Positions 11,264-22,110 are shown, numbered from the stretch's first letter. The stretch: 64,000 bases of DNA from Lunularia cruciata (GCA_948567375.1 OX419755.1:40987001-41051000); one strand, 5' to 3'. The notes: generated by a model from the sequence alone, not told the origin. Program-made: numbers and translations.

Positions 11264-12352
11264 ATGGATCCGTAGTTACAAGAGCTGGTGCAAGGAATGC
11301 AAGGGATGTTGAATGAATTTTGAGAGATTAAGATGACCATGGAGACATTGCAAAGTCAAGTGCAGATCCTCAGGAACGATCAAGCCATGCAAGAAGAAGA
11401 GCCATCTCAAAACCCAGTACCTGAGACTGAAGTACTTGGAGAGGCACCCGTGCCTACGAACCCTATCAATGATGAAGCCACATTGCTACTCCGGATGAAG
11501 AAGACCTGCAACATCGAGCCTTACAAGGGGCAGCGTACGATGGGAGTAGTGGAGAATTGGATCTCGAGAATGAATCGATATTTTTGATTGTTCTCAATAG
11601 AGATCACAGAGCATGCTGCAAGCGTGTTTGCATGTGGATACTTGACCGATAAAGCCCTCACATCGTATGATGCTTGGGAACGATCCATGCTGGCAAAGAG
11701 AAGGGAGGTCACATGGACAGCAATGCAAGAAGGACTGCTCAAGAATTTCCAATCGGTGGACTCTATGCAGATGGCTCGAACCCGACTATGGGGATTGAGA
11801 CAGAAGAATAGCGTACAAGAGTATGTGGAGGCATTTCTGGATCTACAAGTCGTAATTACCGACATGAGTCCAGCAGAGGCTCTCGACAATTTCAAACGAG
11901 GGTTGAAAGAGCGGATTCGCCAAGAAGTCATGGTGCAAAACCCTCGCACGGTATTTGAAGCTATTGCTTGTGCACAAAGAATAGTTGGAGCATTAGGTGG
12001 AGGTGAAGGAGTAGTTCCACCTCAAGATTATCGGGCAGAAATGCCACACATGGGTGGACCAATACCGATGGAATTGGGCAACCTTCGATTCCGGGATCGA
12101 GGAGCACGGCCGCTTCAAGGAGAGCGGGGACGGGTAGAAGAACGAAGAGATGGAGCCCCATGAGGAGAAGGGACTCGAGGAGAACAACGCCGTTGTTACA
12201 ATTGTGGCCATATTGGGCACATATCTACCAATTGTCGCACTTGTTTCCCTAGAGGCCCTCGGCCTTCGTACAGGCGATCTTTGAACAACATGGAGAGGCA
12301 CATTGAAGAGGAGGAGGTGGAAACAACTTTGGAAAACAAAGATCGCCAATAA
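11264..12352 (+). pseudogene. Gag of inner chromovirus (stop-interrupted)
   Basis: Same layout as the outer gag: N-terminal coiled coil, retrotransposon gag domain (TWTAMQEGLLKNFQSVDS) and zinc knuckle CYNCGHIGHISTNC near 12194-12235. Stops occur at codon 4 (TAG), near 11322 (TGA), at 11585-11587 (TGA where the outer has CGA) and at 12161-12163 (TGA where the outer has CGA). The start codon is at the same site as in the outer copy. Confidence 0.85.
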
Positions 12353-12447
12353 ATGTACCTCGCGGCCTTTGTGGCTCAATAAGGAAGCAAAGAAGCGAGG
12401 GAAGGAAGAAGAATAATGCGCAAAGATCCCGAAAGGTAACCTCACAA

Positions 12448-14340
12448 TTGATTGTCGTGAATGGAATCCTAAAAGGTAATCAAGTGAGAGTATTAATAGA
12501 TCCGGGAGCAACAAAGAATTTCTTGTCTCACTCTGTTGCAATAAGCTTGGGAATGGATCTAGAGAGAGATGGAAGTGAAGAAGTAGAGTTACCAAATGGG
12601 CAAACAGAGAGGATTGAATCATTACCTAGATGGGTAACCCTCTCTGTAGGAGAATATCAAGAAGCAATTGAGTGGCGAGTGATACAGTTAGCCCGTTATG
12701 ATGCAATTTTAGGCATGCCATGGATGGAGCAGTACAACCCAATGGTGGATTGGAGGAAGAAAGTAGTGAGAACCCACCAATGGTCAATCATTGGGGTTAA
12801 AGAAAAATCACACAGGCAGAAACTGCCTCTATATGTCGTAGGGACGACAACTGTCTGTAAGACCGATAGATGTTTTATGGGTCTAATAAGAGAAGTCCAG
12901 AGTGCACAACTCGCTGGACAAATTCTTGAGAAATTGAAGGATGTGGTGGACGAGTTTCAAGATGTCTTTCCCGATGATCTACCCTCAGGATTACCACCTA
13001 AAAGGCGAGTAGATCACAAAATTGAGACACTCCCGGGGAAGACACCTCCTTGTAAGGCCCCATATCGCCTATCACCTCATGAGTTGGAGGAGTGTAAGAC
13101 TCAAATTGAGGAGATGCTATAGAAAGGGTTCATCCAACCTAGCATATCACCATATGGGGCCCTTGTCTTGTTTGTGAAGAAGAAGGATAGTACAATGCGC
13201 ATGTGCATTGACTATTGAGGTCTCAATCAGCAAACAGTGAAGAACAAATACCCCTTACCTCGCATGGATGACCTGTTTGATCAACTCCATGGGGCGAGAT
13301 ACTTCACCAAACTGGACTTGCAAAGCGGTTACAATCAAATCCGAATTGTAGAGGAGGATGTGTACAAAACTGCCTTTCGAACCAGGTATGGCCACTTTGA
13401 GTATCTTGTGATGCCTTTTGGCCTAACCTATGCGCTTGCCACTTTCATGAGCCTAATGAATGACATATTTTGTCCATACTAGGATAAGTCTGTTATCGTC
13501 TTCTTGGATGATATCTTAGTATATAGTAGCACGATGACAGAACACAAACAACATCTACGAGAGGTCCTCCAGATTCTAAGACAGAATCAATTGTACGCCA
13601 AAATCTCAAAGTGTGAGTTTGGCAAGTCTGAAGTAGACTACTTGGGGCATAGAGTAAGTGCAAAGGGCATTCAAGTATTGACAGATAAAATAGAGGTCAT
13701 TCAAAAATGGAGTGCCCTAGAAGATCAGACTCAACTTAAGAGCTTCTTGGGGTTGACGGGATTCTATCGTAGATTTGTCAAGGACTTCTCCAAGGTTGCA
13801 CAGCCTTTAACGGCACTACTTGGCAAGGGGAAGAAGTGGACATGGGGAACTGCACAAGAGTTGGCCTTTCAAGAATTGAAGGCCGCCTTGCTACATGCAC
13901 CAATCTTGAAGTGGTATGACCCAAAACGTCCAATCAAGTTGGCTACGGATGCATCAGGCGTAGCAATAGGAGCAGTCCTACAACAAGAGTGGCATGACGG
14001 ATGGCATCCAATTGCATATTTCTCTTGAAAGTTGTTACCGGCAGAGCGCAACTACCACACCACAAAACGAGAAGAGCTGGCCATCATTCTAGCAACCAAG
14101 CATTGGAAGCACTACCTGGGCGAGAAGGCATTTGTAGTAGAGACAGACCACAAAACTCTAGTCTACCTCGAGACGCAGAAGGATCTATCTCGTCGCCAAA
14201 TTTGGTGGGCAGAGTGGCGACAATGCTTCAACATGACAATCACCTACGTGGAAGGTAAGAAGCAACTTGCAGATGCATTCACCCGCATGCCAATGGCCAA
14301 CAACTTGGCGGCAGAGGTTAAGATTAACCATGAATTCTAG
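12448..14340 (+). pseudogene. Pol of inner chromovirus: protease, RT, RNase H (stops)
   Basis: Protease (VLIDPGATKNFLS) and the start of RT share one open frame, unlike the outer copy. RT carries stops at about 13120 (CAG to TAG), 13216 (YRGL to Y-stop-GL) and 13481 (TTG to TAG). The catalytic FLDDILVYS is intact near 13504. RNase H keeps [28 protein letters not shown] and LADAFTRMP, so its four acidic positions look intact, but stops lie near 14026 and 14338. After 14348 the sequence jumps to the integrase core. Confidence 0.9.
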
Positions 14341-14348
14341 CAAGAGAT

Positions 14349-15294
14349 TAACTTGTCTAGAGTACTCATCACCGATAGAGGCACCCAATTCACCAGTTTG
14401 TTTTGGCAAACACTCTTTGGGTTCTTCAAAACCAAGTTGGCCATGTCTACAGCTTACCACCCACAAATAGATGGCCAAACAGAGCGGGCTAATTGCACGA
14501 TTGAAGACATGTTACGCGGCTTCACCTTAGCAGAGCAAGAGAGGTGGGACACCCTACTACCGTTGGTGGAATTTGCTTACAACAATTCAGTGAATGCATC
14601 CACCCAAGTCACTCCGTTCTTCCTCATGTATGGTGAGCATCCCTTCACACCTTCTAGCTTGATGAAGATCCGTCCAATGACTACCAAGGTTGATGCAGTC
14701 AACACATTTGTTTCTAGAATCCAACAAGGTGTGGAGAGCGCCAAGCACAGGTTACAGATTGCGCAAAATCAACAAAAGCAGTATGCTGATGCACACCGTA
14801 GGCACATGGAGTTCAATGTTGGGGATCAAGTGTGGCTATCGACAACCAACCTCACATTAGTTGGATCTCGTAAGCTCAGACCTCGTTTTATTGGGCCTTT
14901 CTCGATTCTTCGTTGCATCGGCGCTATGGCCTATCACCTTGAGCTACCACCACACATGAAGATCCATCTAGTGTTCCATGTCTCCCTATTACAAAGATAT
15001 GCTCCCCGATCAGGCCAAGGTACTTCCACACAGGACATTTGACCTTGTCCGACAGTCATTGATGGCATAAAGGAATATGAAGTGGAGCGGATTCTCCAAA
15101 AGCGCATGCGTGGTACTCGCCATCCGCGGGTGGAATATCTAGTACAATGGAAAGGTTACCCCCTCTATGAAGCAACCTGGGAACCCGCTGCCAATTTGGC
15201 ACATGCACCGGTGTTGGTGCAAGCATTTGAGCAACAATGCACAACGAGGATGTTGTGTCTTAAAAGGAGGGAGGTCTGTAATACCAAGAGCTAG
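14349..15294 (+). pseudogene. Integrase core (truncated) and chromodomain, inner element
   Basis: Starts abruptly at LSRVLITDRGTQFTSLFW, the region of the second catalytic Asp; the third residue is in AYHPQIDGQTERAN. The HHCC zinc-binding region and first Asp are deleted. A GPY/F-like region (FIGPFSILRCIGAMAYHLEL) precedes a chromodomain at about 15076-15235 (YEVERILQKRMRGTRHP, YLVQWKGYPLYEATWEP). Chromodomains in this class are thought to guide integration to modified histones. A one-base loss near 15237 shifts the C-terminus into the LTR. Confidence 0.88.
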
Positions 15295-16013
15295 CCATAT
15301 GATCTAGATGTGAAATTTTGTTTGGTAACATCTAGAATGATGTTATACATGATGGTTGAAATAGATCAGATAGAAGTATCACCAAAAGAGTACTTCTACT
15401 AATAGGGCAGAAACCAAAATAGACTTGAGAACCTTAGAACCAATAGCTAGACATATGATTTAAAGGTGAGAATTGGTTTGGTAACATCTGGAAGGATGTT
15501 ACACATGATGGACTAAACAGATCAGAAAGAGGTATCACCAAAAGGGGACTTCTACTAATAGAGTAGGATTCGAAATATGCCTAAAATCTTTGAAGGCAAT
15601 TTCGGAGGCCTAAACGGATGAATTAGGCCTTGAAAATGTGCAGATCCCCCCCCCAATAGAGGAAAGGATGGCCTTCCCTCCCCCGGTTTGTCTCATCGAG
15701 AGCTTTCCAACGGTACCTTACTCATGTGATTTTGAGATTCATACAGGAAGATTCCCTAAAAGATTCCCTCCGATCAAAGCTTGTTTGACCAACCAGATAG
15801 GACCTAGACCAGACAGGTCACCCATCCAAGTAAGTAATCCAAGGGTGGAGCTTGCTGACATGTCACCTATCTATGTCCCTAATCCTATGGTGGAGCTTCC
15901 TTGGAGGAGATCCTCTTTGTCTATATAATAAAGAGAAGGTGCTCCCTTGGGGCATCAAATGTTTGAGTGTGCAATCTGTGTTTTCTCTCTTCTCTTGTCC
16001 TCAGAGTATTACA
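15277..16013 (+). repeat. LTR C (3' LTR of inner element), two-unit form
   Basis: 737 bp, TGTAATACC to GAGTATTACA, preceded by the polypurine tract at 15262-15274 and followed by the CACCA duplication. C9 tract near 15646. Confidence 0.92.
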
Positions 16014-17385
16014 CACCAGTACCCAAGGACTCACCTTTTGGGATGGCAGATTATGGATCCCAAATGTCCCAGAATTACGCATCACCATTTTAGCGGAATG
16101 TCATGATCCGGCCATTGCAGCTCATGTCGGAGTGGACAAGACCTTGGATGCAGTCAAGCGCCATTACTATTGGCCCAAGATGAGCAACGACGTGATGGAC
16201 TATGTGCGTAGCTGCCTACTTTGCCAACAGAACAAAGCTTCTAATCAAGCTCATGCGGGGCTCCTTCAACCTCTCCCCACTCCTACGCAACGTTGGGAAC
16301 AAGTGAGTATGGATCTTGTTTGTGAATTACCCAAGACCACCTCACGGTTTGACTCCATTGTGGTCTTTGTGGACCAGCTCAGCAAAATGATTCATGTACG
16401 CCCTACTACCAAGGAGGTGACCGCTCCACAACTAGCTCAATTATACTTAGATGCAGTCTTTGCTCACCATGGCTTGTCTAGAGTACTCATCACCGATAGA
16501 GGCACCCAATTCACCAGCTTGTTTTGGCGAACACTCTTTGGGTTCTTCAAAACCAAGCTGGCCATGTCTACAACTTACCACCCTCAAACAGATGGCCAAA
16601 CAGAGCGGGCTAATTGCACAATTGAAGACATGTTACGCGGCTTCACCTTAGAAGAGCAAGAGAGGTGGGACACCCTACTCCCATTGGTGGAATTCGCTTA
16701 CAACAATTCAGTGAATGCATCCACCTAGGTCACTCCGTTCTTCCTCATGTATGGTGAGCATCCCTTCACACCTTCTAGCTTGATGAAGATCCGTTCAGTG
16801 GCTACCAAGGTCGATGCAGTCAATCCATTTGTTTCTAGAATCCAACAAGGTGTGGAAAGCGCCAAGCACAAATTATAGATTGTGCAAAATTGATAGAAGC
16901 AGTATGCTGATGCATACCGTTGGCACATGGAGTTCAATGTTGGAGATCAAGTGTGGCTATCGACAACCAACCTCACATTAGTTGGACCTCGTAAGCTCAA
17001 ACCTCGTTTTATTGGGCCTTTCTTGATTCTTCATCGCATCGGCGCTGTGGCCTATCACCTTGAGCTACCACCACACATGAAGATCCATCCAGTCTTCCAT
17101 GTCTCCCTACTACGCAGATATGCTTCTTGATCATGCCAAGATCATTCCACACCAGACATTCGACCTTGTCCGACACTCATTGATGGCATAGAGGAATATG
17201 AAGTGGAGCGGATTCTCCAAAAGCGCATGCGTGGTACTCGCCACCCGCGGGTGGAATATCTAGTACAATGGAAAGGTTACCCCCTCTATGAAGCCACATG
17301 GGAGCCCGCTGCCAATTTGGCACATGCACCGGTGTTGGTGCAAGCATTTGAGCAACAATTGCACAACGAGGATGTTGTGTCTTAA
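16014..17385 (+). pseudogene. Integrase and chromodomain of outer chromovirus
   Basis: Continuation of the outer pol after the nested element. HHCC zinc-binding region: H in ECHDPAIAAHVGVDKT, then CLLCQQNK. Catalytic core: MDLVCELP, ITDRGTQF and the Glu in TDGQTERAN, so the DDE triad is present. Stops follow at about 16726, 16876 and 16891. A GPY/F-like region (FIGPFLILHRIGAVAYHLEL) and a chromodomain at about 17197-17355 end with a TAA at 17383-17385, next to the polypurine tract 17384-17396. The chromodomain places the family in the chromoviruses. Confidence 0.9.
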
Positions 17386-17398
17386 AAGGAGGGAGGTC

Positions 17399-18141
17399 TG
17401 TAATACCAAGAGCTAGCCATATGATCTAGATGTGAAATTTTGTTTGGTAACATCTAGAATGATGTTATACATGATGGTTGAAATAGATCAGATAGAAGTA
17501 TCACCAAAAGAGTACTTCTACAAATAGGGCAAAAACCAAAATAGACTTGAGAACCTTAGAACCAATAGCTAGACATATGATTTAAAGGTGAGAATTGGTT
17601 TGGTAACATCTGGAAGGATGTTACACATGATGGACTAAACAGATCAGAAAGAGGTATCACCAAAAGGTGACTTCTACTAATAGAGTAGGAACCGAGATAT
17701 GTCTGAAATCTTTGAAGGCAATTTCGGAGGCCTAAACGGATGAATTAGGCATCAAAATTATGCAGACCCCCCCCCCCCCCAATAGAGGAAAGGATGGCCT
17801 TCCCTCCCCCCTGCTTTGTCTCATTGAGAGCTTTCCAACGGTACCTTACTCATGTGATTTTGATATTCCTATAGGAAGATTCCCTAAAAGATTCCCTCCG
17901 GTCAAAGCTTGTTTGACCAACCAAATAGGACCTAGACCAGACATGTCACCCATCCAAGTAAGTTATCCAAGGGTGGAGCTTGCTGACATGTCACCTATCT
18001 GTGTCCCTAATCCTATGGTGGAGCTTCCTTGGCGAAGATCCTCTTTGTCTTTATAATAAAGAGAAGGTGCTCCCTTGGGGCATCGATTGTTTGAGTGTGC
18101 AATCTGTGTTTTCTCTCTTCTCTTGTCTTCGGAGTATTACG
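17399..18141 (+). repeat. LTR D (3' LTR of outer element), two-unit form
   Basis: 743 bp, TGTAATACC to GTATTACG; the final A of the canonical end has become G. C14 tract near 17767. It is followed by the GTTGT target duplication and then the LINE reading frame. Confidence 0.9.
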
Positions 18142-19876
18142 GTTGTTCACAAGAGGGAATCACCATCTTGGAGTCAGTTGTTGGTACATGTTAGAGAGAT
18201 CCTTTAGGGAGACCTTTATTTGCCATGGTTCACTTTAGAACTCTCTAATCTACTACTTTGGCCATGCTTGGTTGTGTGTTTCCCTCCTTGGCAGATGATA
18301 CACACATCGTGGGTCCTATACATCAGATTAGGCAGGCCTTTGACCACTTGACTACTGAGCTACATCTAGTAGGCTTGAATGTCAAGGTGTCAAAGTGCAG
18401 GGCACGGTCCCCTTTAGGTATCCCTCCATACCTTGAGCATCCAGAGGGGTGTATCACATCTATAGATGGACTACGTATTCTTGGAGTGCCAATAGGATTT
18501 GAGGATTTTGTCATGTGCTTCTTAGATGTTGCCCTTGCAAAGGATGTTCTCCATGTGGATGATGTTCCATTACTAGGAGTTCCATCTTGGGCCTTATACA
18601 TCAGATTAGGCAGGCCTTTGACCACTTGACAATCGAGCTACATCTAGTAGGCTTGAGAATCAAGGTGTCAAAGTGCAGGGCATGGTTCCTTTTAGGTATC
18701 CCTCCACACCTTGGGCTTCCAGAGGGCGTATCACATCTATAGATGGACTATGTGTTCTTGGAGTGCCAGTATGATTCAAGGATTTTGTCATGCGCTTCTT
18801 AGATGTTTGCCCTTGCAGAAGATGTTCTCCATGTGGATGATGTTCCATTACTAGGAGATCCAAAGGTGGCATTTGGTATACTCTCCTTTAGTAGAGCTCG
18901 TCAACCAACTTACCTCATATGTACAATTCCTTCCTCTTCATCCTTTTTATCACATCTCCAAGCCTTTGATAGGAGGATTATGGGAGTCTTTGGTGATATT
19001 ATTGGACTAGGGACATTTGAATGTGTGATAGGGCATTTGGCTCATGGACAGACGGCTTTTCTGTTCTCGTGTGGAAAGGTTGGCTAAGCTATATATGGAG
19101 GAGATGACACTTATAGCGTTTTGTGTAGTTGAGCTCTCTCGACATCCCTACTTCTTGTTGTTTTGTGGTTGTTGATAGGCCAATTTTGGAGACTTATGTG
19201 ACAAGAGGTTGAAAAGGGATCCTTTTCTCTCCAGAAGTTATTGTGGCATATGAGAGATAGTCTATCCCTATGAGTACACAAGGACTTTCCATCTTTTGCT
19301 TCACTATCATCAAATTAGACTAGAGGTTTACAATCTTCCTTGATAGAGCGATATTGTGAGCATACACTACATTCTCTCTTAGTTGACTTGTACATTCCTT
19401 AGGCTAATAGAGCACATCTTTGCTCTTGCTCCGGCAAGGGTGCAGGCTCTTGGATCCTAGCTTGACCATGCATTAGGGCATTCTGACTCCCACTAGATAC
19501 TTTTTCTACAATGATGAGGTTTTGCCTAGGTTTGGTCCACCCATCTGCATCTTCATTACTCACTTGTGAGTGTGTTTCTACACTAGATGTAACATTGGTC
19601 CATATAACATGGTGTCCTTTTGGAGGACAGAAGATAGCTACCTATGATGCTATTATGGACATAGTGTTTGCTATCGGACAAGAGAGTGGATACTTGGCTT
19701 GGAGGGAGCATTTATATGTTTTTCAGATGACACATGTCAGGGCAGACTTATACTTGGTCCAAAATGATAAGGTGATAGTAGCGGATGTTGTGTTACAGAC
19801 CCTACCCGAGATACAATTTTGGATGGGCGGCAAGTGCAGCAGTAGGTCGCAAGGTCTCCAAGTATAGGGGTATGCT
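18142..19876 (+). pseudogene. LINE copy 1, 3' part: RT catalytic core to C-terminal CCHC/endonuclease-like region
   Basis: Resumes the ORF cut at 5432. Recognisable: SQEGITILESVVGT, a GDPLG-like block, the RT catalytic box FPSLADDTHIVGP (ADD codons 18291-18299), then KCRARSPLGIPP and RILGVPIGF. A 278-bp tandem duplication lies inside. Further on are RQPTYLICTIPSSSSFLSHL and RRIMGVFGDIIGLGTFE, then a C-x-C...H-x4-C cluster (CECVSTLD...VHITWC, about 19564-19620) and RADLYLVQNDKVIVADVV. That last order resembles the CCHC plus restriction-like endonuclease of R2-type LINEs, where a PDL/D pair is catalytic; here it is ADL. Frameshifts and stops are many. Family placement is inference. Confidence 0.65.
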
Positions 19877-20045
19877 TATCATGTTAGGCACCAAGGGTAC
19901 CACTCTCACTCTCGTACTTTGTAGCATATTCTAGGCAACATGTGTCCATTTGTAAACTGAGGAGAGAAATAGGAGAATGGAAATTCACATTGGGACACTT
20001 GAATGAGGGAAAACTCCAAATGCCTAGCATGAGCTTCGGCCTTGG

Positions 20046-20053
20046 TATTTATA
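20046..20053 (-). promoter_or_regulatory. TATA box (TATAAATA on minus strand)
   Basis: Reads CTATAAATACC on the minus strand, 20-250 bp downstream of the heat-shock-element array in that direction. Position and sequence fit a core promoter. Confidence 0.55.
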
Positions 20054-20072
20054 GGTAGCATACAAGACCCTT

Positions 20073-20294
20073 GAAGCTTCTCAAGAAGCTTCCTTGAGCC
20101 GCTTTCTTGGAGTGCAAGCTAAGTTAACTAGGAAGCTTCTCAAGACGCTTCCTTCTAGAAGCCGCCTACTTGGCGTGCAAGCTAAGCAAGTTAGAAACTT
20201 CTAGAAGCTTCCTTCTAGAAGTTACTTGCTTAGGGCGCAAGTTAACTAGTTGGGAAGCTTCCCAAGAAGCTTCTTAGATGCTTCTAGAATATTC
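20073..20294 (-). promoter_or_regulatory. Heat-shock-element array in about 60-bp imperfect tandem repeats
   Basis: GAA/TTC blocks are densely repeated. A perfect four-block element (GAAnnTTCnnGAAnnTTC) lies at 20194-20211, a TTCnnGAA at 20213-20220 and a three-block TTCnnGAAnnTTC at 20282-20294; spaced pairs lie at 20073-20092 and 20133-20160. They sit in about four imperfect repeats of roughly 60 bp separated by the word GCAAGCTAAG or GCAAGTTAAC. Heat-shock factors bind alternating GAA/TTC blocks, so heat induction is predicted. The plant copia element ONSEN is a known example of an LTR with such clusters. Confidence 0.6.
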
Positions 20295-20535
20295 TAGGCT
20301 ATTTTGTCTTATTCTCTACTTTGTAAGCCCGACTAACTTCGTCGCTAAACTACATATTGTTATACCATTGCTCTACAAAGGGCAGTGGCTGGTGCAATCC
20401 ATAGGTAAGCAATCACACTAGGTGATGCTCTTTGGATGCTCCAATTGTTTGTAAATTGAAAGACTTGCATAGCTTGGATATCTTAGGTGCTGTAGTGCAG
20501 ATTTCTCACATAGACTCTATTGGGGCTTAGCACCA

Positions 20536-21652
20536 TTTTACCTTTTTTGTCTCTCCTTTGTACGGCTTGCTAAGGTCTTCCCATCCTTTTTGTTTTCTAC
20601 GCAGTTGTCCTTTTCTCCAACAGGGTTGAAGCAAGATTTACCTACATAGAATACTCTTTAGACTCGAAGTCGATCAGAATGGAAGTGTCTTTCTATTCAA
20701 TCCTTTTGCATGGAATGGAGTCCTTTGTTAAGCGTACGACATCGCCCAAACGTCTTTTACTCCAAGAAATAGCAACTTAATACACCAAGAAATTGTACTG
20801 ATATCAATACTTAAATTTCAGGGTAGCTGCAAAGCATGTTAGTTTACGTACTGAGTACACGAAAATCTTCTTTGACTACTCCAGATAAATTCTCTAGAAC
20901 TTCAAGGAATTTAGATGTAAATTCCATTACCAAATTAATAAAGAATTTAAAATATCGGACATCTAAATTAGAATATTCAGCGAAATCCGTGGCCTGCACA
21001 GCATATTAAATTCTGTTAATGTCGATAAAAATTCTTAGTTATGCCACAATAAGCCATCTATTTGAGTATTATTCTATAATTGAAAAGAAGATTATACCAT
21101 AATTGTAAGCATCAGAATTGGTGAGAGTGTGATTTAGCAGAGAACAGCACAATTCAAAATACCTACACTTAACTGCAAACTTCTCTTATCGACTGGAAAC
21201 TTGATAAAAGACACAATTATGCCTAACGAATGACAACAAACTCAATCATAATGAAAAGCTTAAACTTCATCTGGTATACAAGATATAAAATTAGAACCTC
21301 CGATCAGCACATAATGGAACTGAAATAACAAGAGATCAGTGGTTTTTAATTGGGGCTAAACAATGAAACTATCTCCTTACACTCGAAAACTAGAATGGAG
21401 AACAACATCTTGAGAAACCTGTTCTCGTCAAACAAGATGTTTCCAGGAAGGTCTTTTGTGTATCTCGTCAAAAAGCAGACACGCAAACTGTGAAGAGTCG
21501 CAGCAATACAGCAGGCTTAAGGAAATTGGTCCAATCTAAGGATGATGTCAACACTTGAAGAACACGCAGGGAACTGCATACGCTACGCTGGAGAACTGGG
21601 TTTGTCAGTTCAGAATATCAGGTGAGAAAAATGCGCTGGTTCCATGACCAAG
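20536..21652. other. Intergenic, no gene recognised
   Basis: AT-rich sequence without an ORF of note or a recognisable element. A short GC-richer segment near 21400-21870 could belong to a promoter or leader, but I cannot connect it to a coding exon. Confidence 0.4.
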
Positions 21653-21673
21653 GTCGTCGTCGTCGTCGTCGTC
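21653..21673. repeat. Trinucleotide microsatellite (GTC)7
   Basis: Seven uninterrupted GTC units. The short minus-strand ORF across it gets its run of Thr from this repeat and is not otherwise protein-like. Confidence 0.9.
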
Positions 21674-21912
21674 GACGCCACTGTACGGCGTTCCATAGTA
21701 TCAATTCCTTTCAACTTTATGCAGCAGAACAAACTCGTATTCGTTCCCCGAATCACGAGAGAAGCATGAATCGTTAGTCTCCCAGTATTCATTCTCGCGC
21801 AGCTCAATAAGACTGCTTCTAAGAAGAGTTGATCAGCTTCCTGAGTCGAAATCTTCAGCCATTACAGTCTAGCAATTCGTTCAGTAGCTGGAAAGATTCT
21901 TCTCTGTGCGTG

Positions 21913-22110
21913 CAGAGTGAAGATAGTGTTATAGGGATTTCGATAACTGGAACCTTGGATGGTCTAGTTTGACATAACTACAACCATCCAAGTTTGTATT
22001 TGAAAAACCAAGTACAGAGTGAAAATAGTGATATAGGGATTTCGTAACTGGAACCTTGGATGGTCTAGTTTGACATAACTGCAACCATCCAAGTTTGTAT
22101 TGAAAAACCA
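21913..22110. repeat. Two-copy tandem repeat (about 100 bp), each unit with an inverted repeat
   Basis: Unit 1 is 21913-22014 and unit 2 is 22015 to about 22110, nearly identical (for example GATTTCGATAACTGG against GATTTCGTAACTGG). Each contains CTTGGATGGT and its complement ACCATCCAAG separated by about 22 bases, so each can fold into a hairpin. No coding content recognised. Confidence 0.85.

Larger units (their letters stand above)
9919..16013 (+). mobile_element. Inner Ty3/gypsy chromovirus nested in the outer copy
   Basis: A 6.1-kb element of the same family and orientation as its host: LTR 9919-10660, primer site, leader ORFs, gag, protease-RT-RNase H, truncated integrase with chromodomain, polypurine tract AAAAGGAGGGAGG at 15262-15274, LTR 15277-16013, with CACCA duplications. 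It lacks about 0.5 kb between RNase H and the integrase core, so it has lost the zinc-binding region and the first catalytic Asp. It also has at least five RT/RNase H-region stops. It was either already defective on arrival (mobilised in trans) or decayed afterwards. Confidence 0.93.
5433..18141 (+). mobile_element. Outer Ty3/gypsy chromovirus, containing a nested second copy
   Basis: This is an LTR retrotransposon of the chromovirus group. Order: LTR 5433-6167, initiator-Met tRNA primer site, leader ORFs, gag, protease-RT-RNase H, [inner element 9919-16013 plus one CACCA copy], integrase with C-terminal chromodomain, polypurine tract, LTR 17399-18141. It is flanked by GTTGT. Without the nested copy it is about 6.6 kb. 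Gag has stops at about 7042 and 7171, a one-base insertion breaks the frame between protease and RT near 8290, and the integrase region has stops at about 16726, 16876 and 16891. It is therefore dead. The direction matches that of the LINE it sits in. Confidence 0.92.
19883..20535 (-). mobile_element. Probable solo LTR with heat-shock-element promoter
   Basis: On the minus strand the segment begins TGGTGCTAAGCCCC and ends GTGCCTAACA, compatible with TG...CA LTR ends. It contains an array of heat-shock elements upstream of a TATA box, as expected of an LTR U3 region. No primer site or coding region is adjacent, so it would be a solo LTR. The flanking five bases (TATCA and TTTTA) do not match well, so the boundaries are uncertain. 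It lies just after the end of LINE copy 1. Confidence 0.4.

Noticed and set aside
13869-14258. Alternative-frame ORFs over the RNase H region of the inner element
   Set aside because: The correct frame is given by KREELA and ETDHK; the others are shadows.
21610-21807. Minus-strand ORF with a Thr run
   Set aside because: The run is the (GTC)7 microsatellite; nothing else is protein-like.
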